Shown in pieces: positions 54,595 through 64,000 of a stretch of DNA of 64,000 bases (the first letter of the stretch is position 1; each line of letters begins with the position of its first letter). A program made the position numbers and the translations under genes. A model generated the notes under the pieces. That model worked only from the letters and a program-made list of their open reading frames with translations, was not told the origin of the DNA and did no database searches. The stretch lies in assembly GCF_001039355.2 (NCBI RefSeq), contig NW_019775893.1:62001-126000 (forward strand), written 5' to 3'. This stretch comes from Lingula anatina (taxonomy: Eukaryota; Brachiopoda; Lingulata; Lingulida; Lingulidae).

Positions 54595-54889
54595 TACCAG
54601 GGTGAGTGATAGATTTTTTACAGATATTCACAGATATGTCTCTTGCTAGATGGTCATTTAGGGCTCAACTCACCCTGTTGAGGAATCCCATGTGGAAACA
54701 ATTATCTCTGCGCGTGCGCCAAAGGCTTTGTACTTGCTCTGCATGAGCTGAGCTTCACAACGATGTGATAACTGCTCGTTACGCAACCAGTCTAAGGCTT
54801 TTTTATCTGTCACAGAAGAGCAAGTGATTGAAGTCAGAGTAATTAACTGTCTTGATTGCTGTCACTCAGACTTAGGCTTCGTTCACATG
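54595..54889. repeat. 0.3-kb direct repeat flanking the zinc-finger locus, right copy
   Basis: Partner of 51800-52099. Confidence 0.93.
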
Positions 54890-55547
54890 GAAAGTCTATT
54901 TTCTGAAAATCTATTTTCTATTCGCGGTATATCTTGTGATCACGGTCTGTGCCCTGAATATCCCACGGCGTAATTACTGGCAGCGCGCCGCGTAATTACT
55001 GGCTAGAGACTATAAGATCTTGCATGGGGAAATCCATTTTCAGAAGTATTATTGGCCTTGTCTATATAAACTTTCATATTCAAGATGTACCCTGATATTG
55101 TTTCACTTTTTTTAAAACATATTTATTTCTACAATAAAGATATACATAATAAATACATTCAAAGCAGGCGGCACGTCGCCACAGCATTATGTGCTATCCT
55201 GTGTTAATATAATTCATAGTAACAAAATGAGTGAATTATGATCATATAGAAGTAATGATAATAATTGTGATAACACTAATTAGTACTCATTGTTGTAAAG
55301 GAGAGCAACAGGGAAGGGGGGGGCATAGACACAGGGCGATATAAGTGGGAAGTGATATACTAGTTAATCAGGAGAGGTAGAGGGTCGGGTCGGTGAACTT
55401 ATGAAAGCACTTAAGCATTATCAATTAAGAACATTGAAACAATATCGAAGATTTTATCGTTCTGTCCAGTTGTTAAAGTTTTGTGACCGTGTAGAAACAA
55501 AAAAATCTTGTCAAGCTGCATTCTAAAATATCTATTGTTAACACCCA
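54890..55547. other. No recognisable gene
   Basis: AT-rich sequence with a G run near 55316. Confidence 0.4.
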
Positions 55548-55810
55548 GGGCCCAGTTTTATAAAGGACGTTTAGCACTAACCAGTGGATAAGCCTAACCA
55601 GTGGATAAATTCTCCTAACACCCATTAACTAAAAGATGGTTAAATTGTGTTTCATATACAGTCTTCTGACAGAAACCAACCAATTAGTTAACTGGCCAGT
55701 GTTTAACTGGATTAAATAATTATTTAAAGGTCAGTTAACTAACAGACTGTTAAGGTCTGGTTAGAGTTAAACACTGGTTAGTGCTAAACGTCCTTTATAA
55801 AACTGGGCCC
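55548..55810. mobile_element. 263-bp MITE with 37-bp terminal inverted repeats
   Basis: GGGCCCAGTTTTATAAAGGA (55548 on, 37 bases to 55584, ending CACTAACCAG) is exactly inverted at 55774-55810. The interior repeats AACCAGTGGATAA and TTAACTGG-type words. Young, because the ends are identical. Superfamily unknown. Confidence 0.94.
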
Positions 55811-55849
55811 AGGACACTCAATAGCCAAATGAAAATCACAATACTTCAA

Positions 55850-56435
55850 TTGCCTCAGTGGGCACTGGAAGAAAAAATGGCGTAAGTCTCAGGTTTCCCA
55901 CAAGAGCAGTTTGAGGAATTCACCGAGTTCCAGTTATGGTTGTATAATTGGGATTTGAACAATAGATCTACACGTGCACGGTTTAGATATTTTTCATTCT
56001 TTCTTTCTAACTTTAGGGTGGTGGTAGATAACAAACCAGAAAAGAGTTCGGATTTCAGAGAATGCTTAAGTGACGCGACGTTTAGAGTGAACTTTTGTAC
56101 GAGACTGTGACTATTCCATGAAGACACGAGTAAGTATTCAGGACCCTGGAATGTAAATTTAGCTGGGATAATGTAATCTCTGTACAAGGACTCTCTTGTT
56201 TGCAGGATATTGGATTTTTAAAAGACAGGAAATCTTTGAGAATATGTGTAGGAGCCATGTTGTGATGGATAGTGAACATAACTTTTTTTGCATGCATTAT
56301 TCTACAGTTTTCCAGAGTAGCCCAGTTCAACTCTCTAAGTACCTTAATCGTATTTGAACCAGGCAAAGCACCAAAAACAAGCAGACCAGCCTGATAGTGT
56401 ATAGAAGAAAGTTTAGAAAGATTCCTATTGATTCA
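55850..56435 (-). pseudogene. LINE post-reverse-transcriptase remnant (CR1/Rex-like)
   Basis: Minus-strand pieces in two frames: LSKLSSIHYQAGLLVFGALP, TIKVLRELNWATLENCRIMH, VMFTIHHNMAPTHI, then RDYIIPAKFTFQGPEYLLVS (with SWNSHS for the usual WNSLP), SLKHSLKSELFSG and CSCGKPETYAIFSSSAH. The order HYQA..GA, EL.W.tLE.RR, .N.mAP..l, WNSL, CxCG matches the segment following the polymerase in many LINE ORF2 proteins. Reverse transcriptase is absent and one frameshift is clear. The young MITE 55548-55810 lies just beyond its 3' side. Confidence 0.75.
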
Positions 56436-56439
56436 CTTA

Positions 56440-56815
56440 GCATGAAACCTTTCAAATCCCAGTGCATAGGTTTGTCCTCCATGAATTACTTGAAGCCGAA
56501 GCGTGATTTGCAAGCAATCACAGGCTCGTACAAAGCAATTTCCATTTCTGGCTGGTAGACTGAGTAGGCATCCAAGACTGAGTGCACTTTATTCAGTTTG
56601 TCATATTCAGGGTTATTTCAGTTTGGTATTGCTGTCTGGTGATTTGTGAAGTGAATGTACCATAATATGGCTAGAAACCTGTCTTAAGACATTGCCTTTA
56701 GTTGTTAGTCCAATAGTCTCTTGTGTTGCTGTTTAATACAAGGCCAATGGTGAAAATAATTCCTAGCCAGGTTTTCAGTTCTTCTAGCCCAAGCGTTTTA
56801 ATGAGTATTAGATTT
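56440..56815 (-). pseudogene. piggyBac-type transposase fragment, copy 2
   Basis: Minus-strand ELKTWLGIIFTIGLVLNSNT, YGTFTSQIT, then VIACKSRFGFK and FMEDKPMHWDLKGFM in broken frames correspond one to one with DELKAWLGMIFAMGLVVKTN, YGTFILR and CKSRFGFRQFMKDKP of the copy at 58530-59760. The catalytic DE before MIACK has become EP. It is an older member of the same family. Confidence 0.75.
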
Positions 56816-56924
56816 TGTTTATTTTATTAAATTATTTTATCAACAGATCAAGTTAATTTTCGCTGAATAATTGTATATGTTGAACCATAACAATAAATTT
56901 ATCTTAACTTATAGCCAGAAACCT

Positions 56925-57240
56925 GTCCTTGGTGTTCAGCCACCACTGGCATGACTTTCCTGAGGTGCCCAATGTACCTCTTATACTTCTCATGGTTTAT
57001 AGTTCTCAAAAATCTTCTGAGACCAGCAGCCAACTCTTCCTTTCTTTTGTGCTTGGTATGTTTTCTTAGTTAATGTTTCATTTCAGCCCAGGGAAGCTCA
57101 TTTGGGTCAAGTCTTTATGGTGGGGGGGGGTATCTTTGTCCAATTTGCACCATTCTCTGCCGACAATTCTTTGGTCACGCAGCTCGTGTGGTTGGGGGCA
57201 TTGTCCTGGAAAAAAAAGGTGACCTTTAGCGAGTGTTTCA
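56925..57240 (-). pseudogene. Tc1/mariner-superfamily transposase, C-terminal piece
   Basis: Minus strand: FFQDNAPNHTSCVTKEL, then LDPNELPWAEMKH and HKRKEELAAGLRRFLRTINH followed by KYKRYIGHLRKVMPVV. QDNAPxH and DPNELPWAEMK are the second Asp and catalytic acid regions of a DDE mariner-like transposase; one stop and one G-run frameshift occur. TTTTTTTTCCAG|GACAATGCC at 57233 looks like a splice acceptor, so the original gene may have had introns. The N-terminal side of the same gene is probably the piece at 58010-58165. Confidence 0.72.
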
Positions 57241-57624
57241 TTCAGGAATCATGGAAGTTTTTCAAAATATCTAAAAGTCTGCATTTATTTATATCTAAAA
57301 ATCGCCAGTTTGGTTGTACCCCTTTTAGAAATCCCTTAAAAAATCCTATTTTATATGATTTAAAATGATTTCTTTGTGTACTATCTTGTGAAAGCACATA
57401 AACCAGGTAATTACTCTATCGCAACCCATGTGAATAAATATCTTACTGAGGCTATGAATTGTTTAAAATGTGTTTTTAAATATCACTGTTGACTAGCAAA
57501 AGTGACAGTTCAAATATATTAAAACACTATTGACTATTTCTTCAACCTATAATTATATCCAGTTAAGTTTGACAATGGCATCAAGGGAAATTATATGTAA
57601 AATATGAATGTCAGTTCATTTTAA

Positions 57625-58004
57625 AGGGATAATAACTCTTTGTTAAGATTTTTATTTCACAATAAAAACATTGTGAACAACTCATAGAAATATGATATAT
57701 TCTGTTTTACCACAAAAACGGCAGTTATAGCAGCTGTTGCTATTCTTCTGATATCTGAGCTTGTCTTTAGACCACTTGAACTCTGTTGATGGCTATACTC
57801 TATTCTAATCTCTTAAGAGATTATAACAGAGTATAGCCATCAACGGAGTTTAAAAAAAAAACTTTATAGAAAAAAAAAAAAAAAAAAAACAGGGACTAAC
57901 TTTGAATGTAAAAATGGATTCATTAACCATTGGTAAGTATGGGAAAATTCTTGTTTACTCTAGGAAAATTAATTTTTTGGCCAAAACAAAGAGTTATTAT
58001 CCCT
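57625..58004. mobile_element. piggyBac-type MITE with TTAA target duplication
   Basis: AGGGATAATAACTCTTTGTT at 57625 is inverted as AACAAAGAGTTATTATCCCT-type sequence ending at 58004. TTAA flanks both sides (57621-57624 and 58005-58008). TTAA duplication is diagnostic of piggyBac-like transposition. It is 380 bp, non-coding, with a central imperfect palindrome (57779-57850). It lies about 500 bp from piggyBac transposase remnants and has split a mariner-type coding region. Confidence 0.9.
57779..57850. repeat. Imperfect palindrome inside the MITE, 36-bp arms
   Basis: Arms meet at TCTT|AAGA (57811-57818) with about three mismatches. Each arm contains GTTGATGGCTATACTCT or its complement. Confidence 0.93.
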
Positions 58005-58009
58005 TTAAG

Positions 58010-58165
58010 TATAACACCTGCCCACCTGCAATTTTTTAGGGATGTTTGGCCTTTGGTCTCAGTGGTACAGGTTGACCGATTTCTTCTCTGTTTGTATCAT
58101 ATAATACCTTCCGGAAAACTATCTTCCCACATGCCTCCATCTGAATGGTGCATTCATCTGAAACA
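58010..58165 (-). pseudogene. Tc1/mariner-superfamily transposase, N-side piece
   Basis: Minus strand: SVSDECTIQMEACGKIVFRK and LRPKAKHPKKLQV, matching the DECTVQLE...RPKHPxKVHVWGGIS region (first catalytic Asp) of mariner-like transposases. It ends at the TTAA into which the MITE inserted. The C-terminal piece is at 56925-57240. Confidence 0.7.
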
Positions 58166-58529
58166 GAGTTAAACCAGTTAGTGCACTATATGTGTTGAAC
58201 ACATTCGCAAAATACTATTATTAACCTCTGCACAAACTGCATTTTTTGTTTGTAATTTTAATATTAAGCATGATTCAAAGATAAACTACTGCTAATGATG
58301 ATTTAATAAATAAGCCCTTAATTTTGCATTATATTTCTTGGAATAGCATCTCATGAAAGAGCATGAAATTAAGATTATATTGGTAATCATGCTTTAATGT
58401 GACAATATTCATGGTAACATTGACCCAGTTAAGGACTGGGGGGGGGGGGGGTCTGTATGCATGAAACAGTTAAAAATGTGATATATATATATGTGTATTT
58501 ATTTTACGTCATTGGAGTTAGTACTTGTA
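58166..58529. other. No recognisable gene
   Basis: AT-rich; a G13 run is at 58439-58451. Confidence 0.45.
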
Positions 58530-59760
58530 ATGTTTGGTAAACCTTTTTGTTGGGTCTCACTGTCCCACAGGCAGGGGTAGATCTTTACAAAAGAGATTGA
58601 AAGGCAGGTATGCTAGTGTAGTAATTGTCCATGTAAACATGATGTCCTTTATCTAGGAAAGGTGCTGTCAGGGACATTACCACATCATGGGTAGCTCGAT
58701 CCCGGTTCACTTCCTTCTTTATTCTTTCCACTTGCATGTTTAGAATATATCCAGAACAGACTGAAAGCATGAAAACTTTCATACCCCATCTGATTGGCTT
58801 GTTTTTCATAAATTGTCTGAATCCAAAGCGTGACTTACATGCAATCATAGTTTCGTCGACAGAAATTTCCCTTTCTGGAGAGTACACTGTTCTTATCTTT
58901 TTCTCCACATAGTCTAAAATTGAACGTATTTTATAAGTTTGTATAATCCGGATTGTTCAGTATATATCCAGAAACAGACTTTGAAAGCATGAAAACTTTC
59001 ATACCCCATCTGATTGGCTTGTCTTTCATAAATTGTCTGAATCCAAAGCGTGACTTACATGCAATCATTGATTCGTCGATAGAAATTTCCCTTTCTGGAG
59101 AGTACACTGTTCGTATCTTTTTCTCCACATAGTCCAAAATGGAACGTATTTTATAAAGTTTGTATAATCCGGATTGTTTTTGTCTGATATGGTAGTGTCA
59201 TTATCCGCAAAATGAATGTACCGTATCTTAGGATAGCAAGGAATCTATCACGGGACATGATTTTTCCAAACCCAGGTGAAGAAATTAACTTAGTCCAGCA
59301 GTCTTTGATGTTGGTTTTCACGACAAGTCCCATAGCAAATATCATGCCAAGCCAGGCTTTTAGTTCATCTAAAATTAGTTGCTCTTGTTCTCTCCTGTGT
59401 GGTATACAGGTTGGTCCGAGTGCATATCAGCAGCAGAAGGGTGTTGGTAAAAAATAAGCTAATAAGTGTACCAGGCATAACTGACTGCACATTTTCTTGG
59501 TCAATAGCATCTGGGGACAGGCCAGGTTTCTCTCTAAATCCAATGTTAGCATCCTTTCTGTTAGCAATATCCTCACTCAACGCTTCCTGTTCACCAGCCT
59601 CTACATATACCTCACATTTGACATTGTCAGAGAGGGGAGTGGTGTCTATTTCAGGCTCTGTATCAGAGCCATCTCTCTGACATACTGATCTAGCTAGCTG
59701 TATGTCTTCGTCATATTCTTCCTCATCCTCTAAAAAGGAACAATTATGATTGAACTGACA
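58530..59760 (-). pseudogene. piggyBac-type transposase with an internal tandem duplication
   Basis: An acidic N-terminus (EDEEEYDEDIQLARSVCQRD) follows an acceptor-like TTTTTAG near 59732. Next come DELKAWLGMIFAMGLVVKTN and GKIMSRDRFLAILRYG. The catalytic segment SPEREISIDESMIACKSRFG with KPIRWGMKVFML (59137-58965) is then repeated as SPEREISVDETMIACKSRFG (58908-58740), followed by HHVYMDNYYTSIPAFQSLL and ACGTVRPNKK (about 58540). DES/DET-MI, GR/SRxxxxQxMxxKPxxWGxK, DNxYTS and ACGTVRxNRK are the PGBD/DDE_Tnp_1_7 signatures. The duplicated block is 217 bp (72 codons plus one base), so it shifts the frame. Other shifts occur, as near 59345. No cysteine-rich tail is seen. Living relatives insert precisely at TTAA. 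Confidence 0.85.
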
Positions 59761-59839
59761 GACAACATACAACCAGGTGCTTTTAAAGCATCTTCTTTGA
59801 ATGTCAGGTAACAATAGGTGACATGACAAACATGAAAAG

Positions 59840-59935
59840 TTATAACCGTATATGTGCGGTAATCGGCCCTATAGGGACCTTCAAGAGAGAACTGCATATG
59901 TGTGGTTACTGGCCTTATGGGGTTAACGTGGACAT
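59840..59935. repeat. Short imperfect direct repeat (about 28 bp, twice)
   Basis: ATATGTGCGGTAATCGGCCC and ATATGTGTGGTTACTGGCCT recur about 45 bp apart, each followed by a TATRGGG-like word. Confidence 0.7.
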
Positions 59936-59959
59936 ATTCTCTGGGTGACAGCAACTGTT

Positions 59960-61323
59960 TTTCATGGTCTTCCTTATTTAGAGGCCTGTGAAGGCAGGGG
60001 TTAGATCCACCATCAGCAATTATCCACTCCTGCTGATTGGTGATGTGGTGCCATACACCTCTCCAAATGCACTAGAAAAAATTGCAAATTTCAAAATGAT
60101 TTAAAATATCCAACAGATACAAAGTATACATAGTATAAAAAGTAGTGTTGACAGGATACTGTAAAACATACTGTTTGTGACAAATGCATACTGTCGTCAA
60201 AGTTAATAAGCTGATTTAGGTGCTAGCACTGAAGGTTTGGTTAAATGTATGGCAAATACCTTTTAAAAGAAATTACATCAGAGCTTTTAAAGGCATACAT
60301 TTTTTTTGTAGTCAAAAGATCTAGCAGAAAGTATGCTATTAAAAGCTGCTTTGATTTACATGTGAACAACTTTACTGAATAAACTGGAAATCTTTCCACA
60401 AAGTTAGCATATAAGTAAGCCTTTTTACTCAAACCAAAAATGGTTGAGGATATCCTTGACCAAAGCCAAGAGAATGCTGTTGCCTCTCTTTTGTGCAACT
60501 TTGAATGAAGTAATGATTTTAATACAAATTCAACAGATGACTCGACAGTAGCATAACATTTTTACATAATGGCCTTCATGAAAATAGTATTCACTTTATA
60601 GATCAGTTTAAAAATACAAATAAATTCGGTCAGCTGGCCAAGTCATTCATTTAATTTTGTAGCGGACCACGAGTAAAAACATCATTGTATATGACTGCTG
60701 TTTATTCACGCAGTATGAACAGAATTGAACTGAACAGAAACTGGTTAAAAACTATAAAAAAAAAAAAAAAAAAAAAAAAATACAGTGAGATATCGAGATA
60801 AATAAACTAAATATACTAAATAACTTAATTTATGAGACCTTATGAGATCTTTATACGTGTAAGTTTACTTGACTAATATTTAATTTCAAACACTTACACT
60901 AAAACAATATCCATACTCGTTTTTCCGCTGCCAACTGACTGCCCAGAGACGGTCATGACAATCTGAGCTGTTACTGTAATTTATTAATAACGTAAAATTA
61001 CATGTACGTTTTATTCATAAAAGTGCCACACCCATACCAACATACACTTAATAAACAATTGCATAGCCTACAGTACTGATTTTAATTATGAAAAACTCAT
61101 GTAAACTTATGAAAATTACACACAATACTTCTATATAATGTGAAATATAAATTACACTATATTAAATACTTAAATTTCACACAAGCTACATGTAAAATCA
61201 AACCATACCTTCACTCTGCCAGTAAGTAATCAATGAGCACATGCGACATCACCTTTTATACAGTTGACCACATGAATAATTGAACAGATGTTACCTAATT
61301 GAGTTGTGTTAGTAGTTTCTCAT
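59960..61323. other. No recognisable gene
   Basis: AT-rich, with an A24-type run at 60757-60780. Minus-strand frame 60241-60498 (85 codons) has no recognised family. Confidence 0.4.
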
Positions 61324-62190
61324 CTAACACAATCTAATGTAAACATAAGAACATCGTGGAATTAAAATGAAAATAATAACTATATATGTAATTTCTGCCG
61401 TGTCGGCAACACATTTATTTATAACAAAAGTTTCCTTCATTTCTGTCCCTAACAAATGTATTATAAAACCTTCAGAAAAACCAGTAACGAGAAATTTTGA
61501 TGTGCCACTGTCGTAATTTTGTAGGTACAATTCCAGGATGTGTAGATTTAGGGGGGTGGTGATAGACTGGTCCAAATTGTAGGGCTTGTTGCTGAGAATG
61601 GCCTGTTGGAGGGGGAACTACAATTTTCAAAAATTGGGTCAGGGTTGGTGGTAATATGGGCCAGAGGAGTGGGATTGTGGGAATTTTTGAATGTTGCAGG
61701 TTTTGACAATAGTTGGGGACAGGAAAAGCGAGGATGACTGTCCCTGCAGCCCATACACTGGTGGGGGAAGCGGCACGTGAGAGCATTGCAGGTCTGTCCC
61801 TCATTCCAACAAAAGCAGAAGCCAGGCCTTGTGTATGTCTGGGGGAATGTTCTTGTTCTCTCCTAGCGATAAAAGTGACCTCCTTGCAGTACGCCATTGG
61901 AGTCTTCCAAGCTAAATTCCAGAATTTTGCTGGGCCCTGAGTTCCTAATCATACTGTCTCCAGTTAGGGAATTTGTTCACCTGCATTTTCAGGATTCGAT
62001 TTGCATAACGTGAATAATACTGAAGATTTGAAAAGCGCATTGCCACTTGTAGGGTGTGATTGGGGATCGTTTTTTGTACACAGGGGCCATAGTAAAAGAT
62101 CCCTGTCCTTATAGTTGTTGTCCCTTGGTTGAGGTATGAATTGTTGTGGTGCAGAAACTTGGTTGCTGGTAGCAAAGTAACTCATTGCGT
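61324..62190 (-). pseudogene. DIRS-like (tyrosine-recombinase) retrotransposon gag-region remnant
   Basis: Minus strand, in several frames: QPRDNNYKDRDLLLWPLCTK, ALRFSNLQYYSRYANRILKM-type sequence near 62030, then a cysteine cluster FCWNEGQTCNALTCRFPHQC with GCRDSHPRFSC (61740-61830). Proline-rich sequence leads to TTPLNLHILELYLQNYDSGT and FLVTGFSEGFIIHLLG (61560-61440). The CxxxxxxxCxxxxCxFxHxCxxCxxxHxxxxC cluster followed by TPLNxxxLExxLxxY...L..GF..GF is how gag ends and the reverse-transcriptase part begins in DIRS-like elements. Recombinase and polymerase are absent in the window on this strand. Frameshifts and stops show decay. Confidence 0.62.
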
Positions 62191-62220
62191 CTAAGGCTGT
62201 AATCTTGTATTCGATGGGCA

Positions 62221-62603
62221 GTGGTTAAGTAATGTTAAGTAATTTTTCCTTGGTCAAATCCTTTATCAGGTAAGGAAACCAAATTTTGCACCCATAGCCC
62301 AGGATTGGCATTATGAGTGTTTTGAATAATTTATAGGCAGTTTTGGTGAGTGCTGATAATAACTGGTTTCTTAGTTTGAGGAATACTTTCAGTGCTTTGT
62401 TTTTAAGATTTTCCATACCCTTGGTGAATTTACCAGATGGGGTAAAAGTTAAACCGAGGTAGCAGTATTCAGAAATTATTTCTAATAGGTTAGTGCCTAT
62501 TTAAATTTGTTGGTTTTGAAGAGATGGTCAGCCTTATTCAAGATCATGATCTGTGTTTTAGCAATATTGATTATTACTTTCCCTTTGGACCAGTAGTTGT
62601 AAA
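62221..62603 (-). pseudogene. LINE reverse-transcriptase thumb remnant
   Basis: Minus strand: GKVIINIAKTQIMILNKADH (thumb, as in VNxxKTKIMIFNK), YCYLGLTFTPSGKF-type sequence, LKNKALKVFLKLRNQLLSAL, and LFKTLIMPILGYGCKIWFPY (PILLYGSEIW in the family). The sequence is cut at 62603 by the poly(A) end of another LINE, so the catalytic domain would lie beyond that insertion. Confidence 0.75.
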
Positions 62604-64000
62604 TTTTTTTTTTTTTTTTATTAAGCATATACAAACACAACACGTTACAATATATACAAACATACAAACATACAAGAACATGCAATACATCACAGTATCA
62701 AGAAGGCATATTACAAATACAAAAAGATACACTACATCAGTACAGTTTTGTAACTTAATACAATACGTACACGTTCAAGGGTGCACAGTCACTGGAGTAT
62801 CATTTTAACATTGTAACACTTACAATGCAGTATATACAAAATTCTACAGTATATTACAGAAGACCAAATTGAACAATACGTAACAAAGACAGGTGATACA
62901 GTGCACCAGTTTACAAACTAAAGACATAAGTGGTTGTGTGTCTTAATATAATATAGTGTATATGCACATTCATACACACATTTTCACATACAACCTCACA
63001 CACCAGAAAGCGCACGCACACTGTAGTACACACAAAAACTTATAATTCAGATGCTCAGTCATTGAAATACTGATCTTATATTGAACAAAAAATAAAGATA
63101 CATATTATGGACAGTTTTGTTTTGTTATTGTTTTACTGCTAATATCTTATGGATGTTTAGCCAAATCTGTTGTATGTTAGATCGTTTCACTTGAGGATAC
63201 ATGTATAATGAAAACCTGGTAATATTTCCATAGCATTTGGCATATTGTATTAGCCCTACCCAAGTGAGGGGTTCTGATCTGGACCTGCATGTGCTTATGT
63301 ATTTCTTAGTTATCAGTGTAAGTAAATACAGGCCTTCTATCTTAAATTGTTGTCCCAGACCAAATAAGAACACTTTGGGGTGCCTATCTATATTTGTCTT
63401 CATACTTTCCCTTATAGCATTAATAAGGCAAGTCCAGATATTTTGTATATATGGACATTCCCAAAATACATGATATATTGTCTCTTTTGCTATATTGCAA
63501 AACTCGCACAGCTGAGATTCTTTTTTCTTTATTTTCATTAAGTATGAATTTGTGCTAAAAATTCTATGATTGATTCTAAATTGCAGTGTTTGTAATTTTG
63601 TGTCATCCGTCTCATAAAAAACCGATCTAAATATCAAATGCCATTTCTCTTCGTCTAAAATTTCCCCAATATCTATGTGCCATTTGTTTATTGCTTTTCT
63701 AGGGATTTTTTCAAGTTCTTGTATGTAATTTTGATAAAAATATCTGGACGGCTTTGGAACACACTTCATAGCATTGCTGTTCTTAATACAGATGCTTTCT
63801 AAACGTTTACCATTATTCAAAATGGCCTTTCGCCACTGGACGGGAATGCTATTTTGGATGCTCATCTAGTTGAGGAAATTGCTATTTAGTTTATATTTTC
63901 TATTAAGCTCTTCTAGTGATATGAATCTACCATTGTTATCAATAATATCATTTATGTAGAAAACTCCATTTCGCAGCCATTTTTTATAACAGATAGTTCT
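62604..64000 (-). pseudogene. L1/Tx1-like LINE, 3' part, running off the window
   Basis: The 3' end is marked by a T16 run (62604-62619, poly(A) in sense). After about 500 bp of 3' untranslated sequence, an open frame (63865-63125) continues upstream in the same frame past one stop codon (TAG before MSIQNS, near 63866) to the window edge: YKKWLRNGVFYINDIIDNNG, KWHLIFRSVFYETDDTKLQT, LQFRINHRIFSTNSYLMKIK, then CEFCNIAKETIYHVFWECPY. The W..G...v.Dl....G.f..f.e......n.f and QxRIxHRIL.Tn.xLxK...s..C.FC...ET..HlFW.C patterns are typical of L1/Tx1 ORF2 C-termini. Apart from that stop it is largely intact, so this is a relatively young copy. Confidence 0.82.
62940..63030. repeat. CA-rich imperfect microsatellite in the LINE 3' region
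   Basis: ACACACATT, CACACACCAG and GCACGCACAC words cluster here. Confidence 0.6.

Noticed and set aside
61472-61897. 141-codon Pro-rich frame as a separate gene
   Set aside because: The cysteine cluster and other DIRS-like motifs lie in overlapping frames; this is the wrong frame of that relic over most of its length.
1-64000. CRISPR array, operons, rRNA genes, telomeric repeats
   Set aside because: Searched for by eye on both strands; none seen.

Overview
The window is about 64 kb of AT-rich animal genomic DNA. Signs of a metazoan are genes and transposase remnants interrupted by GT-AG introns, a C2H2 zinc-finger array, and a mix of Ty3/gypsy, DIRS-like, LINE, Tc1/mariner, piggyBac, pogo, Mutator-like and hAT-like remnants. 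Words such as taggcctac and tacatgta recur, as I would expect in marine invertebrates (echinoderm, hemichordate, mollusc or lancelet). The sequence alone does not fix the phylum. I found no prokaryotic operons, CRISPR array, rRNA or confident tRNA gene, and no intact housekeeping gene.

0-13 kb: an exact 268-bp duplication next to the only N, a LINE reverse-transcriptase remnant, several short inverted-repeat elements (MITEs), tRNA-derived SINE-like heads and long stretches with no recognisable gene. 13-19 kb: a LINE C-terminal fragment, a 1.77-kb foldback-like structure whose arms are trinucleotide repeats of opposite polarity, a further MITE, a complete but broken Tc1-like element with TA flanks, and several copies of an unclassified repeat.

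19-36 kb: a nest of LTR retrotransposon remnants. One LTR family occurs as an LTR plus gag-protease unit (+, 19.2-21.2 kb), as a solo LTR inserted in a chromodomain-coding relic (-, 26.6-27.1 kb), as a 1.9-kb gag-only deletion derivative with ATAA flanks (-, 28.2-30.1 kb), and as a 3' fragment at 32.2-32.5 kb. At least two other LTR remnants share a TGGTGGCAGCG primer-binding site. A near-perfect 47-bp-arm palindrome and two copies of a multi-hairpin repeat lie in or near this zone.

36-48 kb: simple repeats, MITEs, an old direct duplication, a LINE C-terminus, a possible exon, and a frameshifted DEDDh exonuclease-like relic. 48.3-51.1 kb (-): the most unusual locus, where pogo/Tigger-type transposase exons run through consistent splice sites into a Mutator-like transposase C-terminal region. 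51.8-54.9 kb: a seven-finger C2H2 zinc-finger ORF bracketed by 0.3-kb direct repeats. 55.5-64 kb: LINE, piggyBac (two copies, one with an internal 217-bp duplication), Tc1/mariner, DIRS-like and L1/Tx1-like remnants, plus a piggyBac-type MITE with exact TTAA flanks. Almost every recognisable coding segment is part of a mobile element, and most are broken.
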